A model generated the notes under the pieces. It was given only the letters and a program-made list of their open reading frames with translations, did no database searches and was not told the DNA's origin. The position numbers and the translations under genes were made by a program. Positions 56,701-64,000 of a stretch of 64,000 nucleotides of DNA are shown here, in pieces. Every line of letters starts with the position of its first letter. Within the stretch, counting starts at the first letter, position 1. Source of the stretch: Liolophura sinensis (Eukaryota; Mollusca; Polyplacophora; Chitonida; Chitonidae); assembly GCF_032854445.1 (NCBI RefSeq), contig NC_088302.1:14811338-14875337 (forward strand), in the 5' to 3' direction.

Positions 56701-59700
56701 CAGGTCCACCCGACAAGCTGCCCAACAAATGTGCAACTATACTGTAAATACACAATGTCAGTGACAAACATGTAACTATACAGAGAAAAATACAAGACAA
56801 TGCATGGCATGTATACTGTATTTGATCTAAAAATTCAGGTCACCAAACTGAGGTCAGTTAATATTACTTTTTCCAGTAAGATGTCATCTTTTGTTCCAAC
56901 AAAAAAAAAACTCAGAACACCCTTTAAAGATCAACAGAACTCAATAGAGCATCAGCCAAACTGAGTCATTTATAACCCAAATTCTCGCTCAAATACAGTA
57001 CCCAATAAATATTAAAATGGTCGAATGTAAACAAAATTGCCGATACCACATAATGTCATTCTCATACAGAAATTTACCAATGCCTCCAGTGTCTGTACAT
57101 ATAAGTTTAATTATTTATATCACTGGAGTTTTACGCCATGCTCAAGAATATTTCACGATGGCGACTAGCATTATGGAGGAAGGAAATTGGCCAGGGTCCA
57201 GGCAAAACCAATTTCCATCTGTAGGTCGGTGGCAGACTTTGACACTGAATGATTAACGCCAACATCACAAATACATATACATGTACATCAATGAAGTGTA
57301 AAACTATCTGCATGTTATCGAGAAATTATCTGGAAAGAACATTTAAACTATGAAACAGATATACTTGGAAACATCTGACATGGAACACGAAAACCTTTGA
57401 CCTGCCACTTTCAGGCTGTGCATAGAGAAATGGGGGCCCCATCAAACGTCTGGCTGTAGGACCCGGATGCCACTTTATTGACATCAAACGTTCATTTCCC
57501 AGCTCATCATTATGATGTCACAATAAGCAGCAGAAACGAATACAATATAACATTATAGACATTGTGCTTCAATCATTTTTGGACATTACAATGCCTAATG
57601 GTCCTGCTCCACACTAGTGCCACCTCACAGGATAAAAGAAGTGCAACATTCTCATTATGTTTGTAACCTAAGCTTACTTGTCTATTACTGGATGTCTGTC
57701 ACCCCTAGTGCCTGTTCTGGATAACGCCACTCGGGCCCTTGGGAATAAAGGTCTACCCGTGATTCTGTCACGGCTCCGTGTTGGCTGTCGGCTATGCAGA
57801 TTGGTAAATGTCTCATCAAAGCTCCCCTGATTTGGGGTGCCATCATATGGTTGTGAAGCGTTTTCATCTCTCTCTACGTGAGCACGAAAACTTTCTACAA
57901 ACGCTCTCCCCCATAACTGTAAAGATCAAAATTTACCTGCCTTTACATATTGACAAAGAATTAGCAATATTAGGCAATAATTTCTGTTCAGGTAAAAGCA
58001 CATGAGTTACAAAATATATGTATGTATGTATGCTTGGGGCTTAACGTTGTGCTTAACAATTTTTCAGTCATATGACAACAAGGAGTCATCAAGTATGTGT
58101 ACATATACTGTGTCTTCGCGCCAAGCGAGGCAGAAATTATAGTTGAAGGAAACCGGGCAGCACCTGGGGGAAACCCATGAACATCCGCAGGTTTGCTGGT
58201 AGACCTTCCCATGTACAGCTGAAGAGGAATCCAGCATGAGCTGAACTCACAGTGACTATACTGGCGAGGAGCTCTTGGGTTATTGCGCTGCGCTGGCGTG
58301 CTAACAACCTCGGCCACTCATGGATTCACGTTTCTATGGTGGGAAAGGTGGAAACCGCATGATGAAAAGCAAACCTCCTGACTTTAAGCCACAGTTGAGG
58401 ACTACTGATCATTATGCAATTTAGCCAGTGAGAATTCTTCAGAAGTCAATGAGAAATTCCACGGTTCTTGCACACAGCAAAGGACACAATTTATTCTTTT
58501 CATAATTCTGCTTCAAAAACATTAATATCAAATGACAGGTAATTTTTTTTGTGTTTGATACATGTATAAATTAGGCCACCACTAAGTACAGCTAAAACTA
58601 TTTGTCAAAAAAAAAAAAATTGTATGTCAGTGAGGAAGTGAAAACCTTCAATCAGTATGCAATGATCTTTGCTGAGATATAAAATCCATGATTTTGAAAG
58701 AAGGGCTTTATATGTTCAATATTACTTTAGTGAAACAAAGGCAGCAGTGTTAGCTTTGATGAACACAACACAGCAATAGTTCCACCTTTTCAACAACTAA
58801 AGCACTTTTTTTCAGTGGTATTTATGTATACATTTATTCTGATAATGATGCTAAAAATGATTTTTTTGTGTGTGTGACTAAATATGCAAGCTTCGTAAAA
58901 CTGTTCACATCATTTTTCGACACCACATAGTTCTTTCAGAACGTTTCAACTTATTGCTTGTAAAGGTTGTTCAAAAGGTTGAAGAATATGGGTAGGTCTA
59001 CTCTGCATTCAAACAGGGACTGCATGTTTATGTACTGTGCAGTCACTATCTCCAAAGCTGTCCCCTCACAGTCCCCATTTTTTGGTGTGGATGTACAGCA
59101 CTGAGCATGCCTTACCTCAGCTAGTTGTGCAGCAGGATCAGGTTCTGCTGAATTTGAACCACCAAAGTCACTAACAAGACAAAGAAAACATGTGCGATTA
59201 ACATCAATACTTTGACAAACCCTGGTGCAATGGTGTCAGAAGATACCCTTCATGCAAGTAATTGGCTAGACCCAGTTATGCTTATTGTTTATTTGTGTTA
59301 CGTCGTACTCAAGAATATTTCATTTATACGACAGGCTACATCACGTGGGGAGGAAACCAGACAGAGCCCGGAGCAAACCTACAACCATCAGCAGGTTGCA
59401 GACAAACCTTTCTACATTGGACAGAGGAAAGCCAGCATGACTTGGGCTTGAACACACAACAATCACACTGATGAGAGGCTCCTTAATGCATTATGAATGA
59501 AAGAACTGAAATACCATATGTCTGTTACAGAACTAAACAGATTTAAAAAAGGCACAAACTGACACCTAGATTCAACAATCTGACCAGAAGAACTTACTCC
59601 GTAATTTCTTCAACAAAACCATTCTCACAATTTGGACACGTGAAATCCTGCAAAAATATTAAATCAAACAAAGCATGAGGGTATGTCAAAGTGAACATAA

Positions 59701-62100
59701 ATTCAGCTACTAAATCTGAATTACTTAATAAAATTTAAATTAATTCATACAGTAGTATTCCAGAAATGTTCTAAAATATTTAGTTAAATTTTACACTGCT
59801 TATCAACAAAATAAAAAGCAAACAATCGTCAGTACCCAGCCACTCATTTGGTGACGCCATTTTGCCATGTTACAGCTATCTAGAGTGATGTCACACAACC
59901 TAGGAGCTCTCCCATATCATCGGTATTAAACAATGTAACAATGAGAAAATACAACCAAAAGCACCTGATACACAACCAAAGAGTATCAGTTCCAGCATGA
60001 TCAAACGGCCGTTGTTATCTTTTGCTTTCATGCTCGGTCAGGGTGGTGTTCATTGACACAAGTGTTGTGTTTCAGCGGTCCTGCTTTTCCTCGTCCTGCA
60101 TGGGTGTAAGCATTTGGCCTACCTGGCTGTACCCACTTCAGGGAATTTACCAAACATAGTAGGACCTACTGACTGTTTACAGACCCTATCATTCATTTTT
60201 CTTTTTTTTTTTCTTTCAAAGAAAGATATTTTCATACAAATCTGACTTTGCTTCAGGAAAAATAATGACAAATCACAATTTTTTTTCTTCAAGTAATAAC
60301 TCTCCCAAGGCGGTTTTCTTGCCATCTCACCCTGACATGTTATAGCAGTTATCTTGCCCAACATGTACGCATTGTGACACGGGCAGCTGTTTCAGCTCCC
60401 TGCTCATAAATGTGTGTTTCAAAGTGCATCAGCTTAACACTTTAACTGCAAAATACAATTTATTGCATGGATATCTGTCTATCCACTATAAGAACCACAA
60501 TTGAGAGCTAGTAGGTTTTTGGGCTGAAATGTATATATAGTTGCCAACTTTGTGTTCACTTTAAATAGGTGAGTTTCGAGTTAGAACTCTTTTTTCCTAA
60601 AGGTAAAAAAAAAGTCATATGATATCACGTGACCCATCAAATATGTCATTTAACTCGAAACGCTGCATAAATTTATGTATTTATTTGATTGGAGTTTTAT
60701 GCACACTCAAGAATATTTCATTTATACGATGACACATTATGGTGGTAGAAAATCTGGCTCAAATCCACGGCCATCCTGACGGACCTTCCCCACAGGGTAA
60801 TGAGTAGCGTTTAGCCATAGTCATTCATTCTACATAAATTGGGTTTAAATTTAGCTAAGGTAAGATAAGGTAGATTTATGCAAATTTACACTCTCAGAGA
60901 CAGCATGATATGTGTATTATATTAGTGGAAAGTTAGTAAGACCATGACCATATAAACATTGTCAATCTGTCACGACCACCACGGCACCAATAACAGGAGA
61001 GATGGGAGTCAGAATTTTTTCACCAGATCAGTGGTTCTAATAAGGAGTTATTCCATTCAGAATGATTAACGGTTTCCAAACAAGTTTGCTAAAGCTAATT
61101 TACCAACGGACCTTACCTCTATTTCACCTACATTCCTACTCTCTTTGTCTATGGTTAGCATTTTGCCCGGTGAGACCATTTTGAACAATATTTTGGCAAA
61201 CAAAGCCTTTTTGACACTTCTTCTGAGATTATGCTTTCACTTCTACCACTGTGTGAACGCAAACTGCTTTAGTCACATTCATCATATATGTGGAAACTGT
61301 TAATTGTTCAAAATGCAACTGAAGCATGCTGACAGACTTCTCACAAGATTTGTTGTAAGTTCAGTATTTCACAGGTTATTTTGTCTCAAACACCATTTCA
61401 CACTGCCATTGTGTCACAATTTTATATGGAGCACACTGGTTTGGGGTCATCCATGACCCAACAAAATTTGGCCAAATCTAACAACAGCGCAATCTCGGAA
61501 TAGTCTGAAACTGGACTACCTACTATATGTTAGGGGGATAATCAGACTGATGCAGCCTACAGCCAAAGTGATTCCTTTCACAGCCTTATAAAGCCGAGCC
61601 AGTAAAGACCTACACACAAACTGTGTCTGACTAATGCTCAAACTAAAAGCAGACAAAATCAAGGGCACGAATAACGAATTGACTCAATCTTGAATATACT
61701 ACTGAAACTCTAGAGGGCCCTTGATTCACATTCAATAGATATCATACACACAAAAGAGATGATAAAGTAAATATGTCGACTGCGTTGTCAACAAACACTC
61801 AAAAAAAAAGACCATGGTCTGTTTCACAATCTCAGTTCAGCGCATGTCATATGTCCTGACGATAGCAACAACAACGACATTGCATTACAACGCAGTCGCC
61901 CTAAACAAACCTAGCGTGGAATGTTAGGCCTTCTGGCGCAAAACAATTAGACAACGCATTTGTGTTTGTGTTTAACCCAATAGCATGGAAATCAAAGTGT
62001 GATACAAAAATCTCACTGGAAGAAGAGGATTTATCTCCACGGAGCACTGGTGACAGTAAAATCTGTTGGGTAGTGGGTCTGCCACTGCTGCCTCCGCCAT
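53612..62100 (-). CDS. RNF126: E3 ubiquitin-protein ligase RNF126 (nine exons, complete)
   Basis: The joined exons (62100-62017, 59647-59598, 59170-59116, 57916-57678, 56741-56691, 55646-55571, 55029-54936, 54383-54268, 53740-53612) encode 297 residues; human RNF126 has 311. The N-terminus has a four-Cys zinc finger (Cys16, Cys19, Cys32, Cys35), which in human RNF126 binds the BAG6 ubiquitin-like domain. The middle has the family block [20 protein letters not shown] (about 171-190). The RING-H2 domain is at 222-262 (Cys222, Cys225, Cys240, His242, His245, Cys248, Cys259, Cys262), with Pro251-Trp252 for E2 contact. It is a cytosolic ligase that tags mislocalised hydrophobic proteins for the proteasome. 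ATG 62100 has A at -3 and G at +4. The C-terminal tail is Gly/Pro-rich and lacks the long Ser run of the human protein. Vertebrate RNF115 is the close paralogue. Confidence 0.96.
53846..54043 (-). mobile_element. SINE copy in RNF126 intron 8
   Basis: TTATTTATTTGATCGATGTT tail, ATTGTGGGAGGAAACCTGGG central part and AGCCAGCATGAGCTGG-like region near the B box. It lies 105 bases from exon 9, in the sense orientation of the gene. Confidence 0.8.
54268..54383 (-). CDS. RNF126: RNF126 exon 8 (RING core)
   Basis: Acceptor GGTTTTCAG, donor CTT followed by GTAAGT. Residues 217-255, [13 protein letters not shown] through [13 protein letters not shown], hold six of the eight zinc ligands. Confidence 0.96.
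54936..55029 (-). CDS. RNF126: RNF126 exon 7
   Basis: Acceptor ATTGTTTTCAG, donor GTTG followed by GTAAGT. Encodes [20 protein letters not shown] and [11 protein letters not shown], aligning with the human LLNQFENTGPPPADKEKIQ block. Confidence 0.95.
55440..55552 (-). mobile_element. tRNA-like SINE head, third family, beside RNF126 exon 6
   Basis: On the minus strand CCATGGCTGAGTAGATAGAA (A box) and GTGAGTTCAATCCCAGG (B box) are about 30 bases apart. The body does not match the main SINE. The head lies only about 18 bases from the donor side of exon 6. Confidence 0.6.
55571..55646 (-). CDS. RNF126: RNF126 exon 6
   Basis: Acceptor CTCTTTTGCAG, donor ACACAG followed by GTAGGT. Residues 160-185 end in [15 protein letters not shown], the most conserved block outside the RING. 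Confidence 0.95.
55781..55973 (-). mobile_element. SINE copy in RNF126 intron 5
   Basis: TTGATTTATTTATCTGACTG tail, TCAAGAATATTTTACTTATA, GTGGGAGGAAACCCAGCC, and a worn head ending in GGGCCTTTGTGGCC on the minus strand. Confidence 0.78.
56344..56494 (-). mobile_element. Worn SINE copy in RNF126 intron 5
   Basis: TATTTATTTATTTGATTGTT tail, then GACATGCTCAAAAATTTTCC, TTATGGGTGGAGGAAACTGG and CTTTCCCCACATATGAAG. The head is missing. Confidence 0.65.
56691..56741 (-). CDS. RNF126: RNF126 exon 5
   Basis: Acceptor GTATTTACAG, donor ACAAT followed by GTAAGT. The 51-nt exon encodes [16 protein letters not shown], equivalent to the human GIIQQLVNGI region. Confidence 0.9.
57111..57243 (-). mobile_element. 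Worn SINE copy in RNF126 intron 4
   Basis: TTATTTATATCACTGGAGTT, TTACGCCATGCTCAAGAATA and AGCATTATGGAGGAAGGAAA follow family order. A short deletion lies after ATTTCAC. Confidence 0.7.
57678..57916 (-). CDS. RNF126: RNF126 exon 4, low-complexity middle region
   Basis: Acceptor GATCTTTACAG, donor GACAA followed by GTAAGC. Encodes residues 64-142, rich in Arg, Asn and Ser ([20 protein letters not shown] at the start). It is the least conserved exon; family identity rests on its flanking exons and phases. Confidence 0.9.
58027..58322 (-). mobile_element. Mosaic SINE in RNF126 intron 3
   Basis: 58027-58131 (GCTTGGGGCTTAACGTTGTG, CAATTTTTCAGTCATATGAC) is not the tail of the main family; from memory it resembles the 3' end of another molluscan SINE. 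58132-58322 carries the main family's central domain (GAAACCGGGCAGCACCTGGG) and head. Confidence 0.65.
59116..59170 (-). CDS. RNF126: RNF126 exon 3
   Basis: Acceptor TTGTTAG, donor GCTGAG followed by GTAAGG. Encodes [18 protein letters not shown]. Confidence 0.92.
59284..59483 (-). mobile_element. SINE copy in RNF126 intron 2
   Basis: TTGTTTATTTGTGTTACGTC, TACTCAAGAATATTTCATTT, GGAGGAAACCAGACAGAGCC and GAAAGCCAGCATGACTTGGG. It fills much of the 427-base intron. Confidence 0.8.
59598..59647 (-). CDS. RNF126: RNF126 exon 2 (second half of zinc finger)
   Basis: Acceptor AATATTTTTGCAG, donor ACGGA followed by [22 protein letters not shown] supplies Cys32 and Cys35. Confidence 0.95.
59648..62016 (-). 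other. RNF126 intron 1
   Basis: No exon is recognised. One worn SINE copy is listed separately. The rest is AT-rich without clear repeats. Confidence 0.8.
60671..60794 (-). mobile_element. SINE 3' fragment in RNF126 intron 1
   Basis: TTTATGTATTTATTTGATTG, CACTCAAGAATATTTCATTT, ACATTATGGTGG and CACGGCCATCC in family order. The head is missing. Confidence 0.72.
62017..62100 (-). CDS. RNF126: RNF126 exon 1
   Basis: ATG at 62100 opens 28 codons, [20 protein letters not shown] and then VEINPLLP, ending at donor GTGAGA. The CHQC pair and the MAEA start parallel the human MAEASPHPGRYFCHCCSVEI. A larger open frame covering this site (62206-61901) is out of frame and not the protein. Confidence 0.96.
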
Positions 62101-62206
62101 GTTGAATGTTGTTGGAGTAACTTCCGCGAACGATGACGTCACAGCGTTTGAATGGGAAGTCCAATGCGCCGTGGGCCTGTGATGTCAAAAACACGTGTTT
62201 GCTCAT
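62101..62206 (-). promoter_or_regulatory. RNF126 proximal promoter / 5' UTR with CRE, ETS and E-box sites
   Basis: The perfect CRE TGACGTCA is at 62134-62141. CGCGGAAGT (minus strand, about 62119-62127) is an ETS/GABP core. CACGTG lies at about 62193-62198. No TATA box is seen. An out-of-frame ATG at 62206 would open a 101-codon overlapping frame, so transcription probably starts between 62206 and 62100. Confidence 0.65.
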
Positions 62207-64000
62207 GCAAGTACATAGGCTTCTAGGTATTCATAGTTGCGCAGTTAACGGCTGCCAGCTCTAGAACAATCTTCGCGCTACTGTTTTTGGTTTCGGTCTG
62301 TTTCATCATCCTCGATTTCCTAGAATAGTAATGTACGTTTGAAGAATGTGAGATAAATATCATGATATCACCAATCTATAGAGGCTTGATTTAAGTTTAC
62401 ATTGGCCGACATTTGTGGTAGGCCTATGCGCCTATATAGTACAACGGCTACTCTGGTGACAGACTAATTGTGCATAATTTATGTCGAAATCAGGTGTTTA
62501 CACACAATTCCTTTTAGATGATTCATTGTCTGTCAGCAACCTGCGGATGGTCGTGGGTTTCCCCCGGGATGTGCCCGGTTTCCACCCACCATAATGCTGG
62601 CCGCCGTCGTATAAGTGAAATATTCTTGAGTACGGCGTAAAACACCAATCAAATAAATAAATAAATAATCAGATCATTCATTAATATGATGCTATTCATT
62701 ATTCAGGATAAGAAAAAGTCTTGCTTTCATTTCCGGTTCAAACAGTTTACATAATAATGATTTACAGCGTGTATGTCAGTATATTTATGTAGGCCTATAC
62801 ATGGAAACAGGATAATGCATATATTTAAAACACACACACGCACTCAGTCACTCTATACGCTAATTAAGCTACATGGCTTAATTGCTACATGAAGCTGGTT
62901 TAGTGCCAGGGCGAAACACTCCCGTCTCCCCAAATTCAACGCCCACCTTCTCGCGAAATATTATTTTTTATGATTATACACATTTTTCATTATTGCGAAG
63001 AGCACAGCATAACTCCACCATATTTAACAGAAAGCATCGAATTTGCGTACTAGTAATTACCTCCCTTAATTCGCATGTTCTGCAGAGGTCTACATGTGCC
63101 TGTGTCTTCAAACGGAAATAAGCTACTTACCTCTTAACGATACATGACTTCTAAACTGCTACTTGATGTGTTATGGGTACTACGCATCGAATGAGATGTC
63201 GGAGATAGAAAACTAAGTTTATAGCTGTGCCAGAATTGAAAAATGAAAGAGGTGTAAAAATCTGAGCACATGTGTAGTGTTGATGGATGGTCGAGGATTT
63301 TTTGGATGTGTCAGAATGGGTTAAGTGAGAAAAAAAAATTATTTTCTTGAAAAGTTGGATTCTAACAAGTTACTGGTCAGATACCGATCAGTTACATATA
63401 TAACTGATATGTCTAACGAAACATGTAAATATTTATGGGGCGATGAACGGTCTTTGTTTATCATGCATGCACATTTTACAGTGCTAAAGGCTGTGTCTGC
63501 ATAAATCAAGGGCAAATATCACTTTCACAAAATTGCGTGATTCCGATTTGTCATAACTTAATTTTTCTGAAATGAAGCGGATCTAAGATGTGTTGGCACA
63601 TTGTTTATTCCTGCACGATTTTATGATGAAGTTTTCTGGACAAAATGGTGCATGGCAGCTGAATTACCACAGCGTTGCAAGAGGGCAAAGGCCAATTTAG
63701 CTTCGACAACAGCAGCGTGCACGCCGAGACGCCATTGTACGGGAAGAGTTATCCCAATGACGGTTCCATCAACCTTTTTCTATATTAAAATTATACTTAG
63801 GTGTGTAAATATTTAAAAGCTTGTAGGTCATACACTAGCACAGACAAACTTAAACGGACCATGCTCGTTTGCTCCTAGAGTGTAAAGGCCGGCATTTTAT
63901 TATACACTAGTAGGTATTTTTAAGTTGTGAAAACAATATGGCAATGGTCATAGCGCCTAGCTGTGGCGTAATATCCTGTGTATCCCTAAAAATATTTTAA
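62207..64000. other. Upstream region of RNF126
   Basis: Apart from one SINE nothing is recognised. The 71-codon plus-strand frame at 63601-63816 has no family resemblance. Confidence 0.6.
62528..62670 (+). mobile_element. 5'-truncated, well-preserved SINE upstream of RNF126
   Basis: Begins at TGTCAGCAACCTGCGGATGG and runs to the AATAAATAAATAAATAA tail with a nearly consensus central domain. Flanks AGATGATTCATT (62516-62527) and AGATCATTCATT (62671-62682) differ at one base. Confidence 0.9.

Noticed and set aside
61901-62206. 101-codon minus-strand frame as first exon of a gene
   Set aside because: The RNF126 start at 62100 in another frame gives the correct zinc finger and splice phase.

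Overview
The window is eukaryotic: two spliced genes with canonical GT/AG junctions lie in AT-rich DNA crowded with tRNA-derived SINEs, small inverted-repeat elements, microsatellites and minisatellites. The dominant SINE (A box TGGCTCAGTTGG-like, B box GTTCAAGTCC, a conserved central domain, and a tail ending in ACACCAATCAAATAAATAAA) and the very frequent TACATGTA motif suggest a lophotrochozoan, most likely a mollusc and perhaps a bivalve. The phylum is inferred from remembered repeat families and was not tested.

Both genes are on the minus strand. The right-hand gene (62100 down to 53612) is a complete nine-exon orthologue of RNF126, a RING-H2 E3 ubiquitin ligase of 297 residues. All splice phases agree. 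A CRE, an ETS site and an E-box lie just upstream of its start codon.

The left-hand gene (start at 36906 or 36888, running left and leaving the window) is the N-terminal part of a Mint1/X11/LIN-10 (APBA1) adaptor. Its large first coding exon ends exactly on a CASK-binding motif, EPVWVMR, preceded by the Mint1-like helix KREALDMAIADIKSAI. Five smaller exons follow in compatible phases across about 32 kb. They include two symmetric phase-1 exons and a 28-nt microexon. The PTB and PDZ domains expected at the C-terminus are not in the window. A likely promoter and non-coding first exon lie near 42.5-42.75 kb.

Layout: 1-2.9 kb, APBA1 intron; 2.9-13.6 kb, five small APBA1 exons; 13.6-35.1 kb, one 21.5-kb intron holding a 2-kb minisatellite of 30-bp units with higher-order structure, a 47-bp minisatellite disrupted by two insertions, and a perfect 21-bp palindrome; 35.1-37 kb, the large APBA1 exon; 37-42.5 kb, 5' intron; 42.8-53.6 kb, intergenic DNA and probably the RNF126 3' UTR; 53.6-62.1 kb, RNF126; 62.1-64 kb, upstream DNA.

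The two genes act in unrelated pathways (synaptic scaffolding and trafficking versus cytosolic protein quality control), and nothing suggests joint function. I did not find a wholly new gene system. The most unusual items are the higher-order minisatellite, the palindromic ROR-type element, the unrecognised cassette-like exons of APBA1 and a seven-copy inverted-repeat element family.
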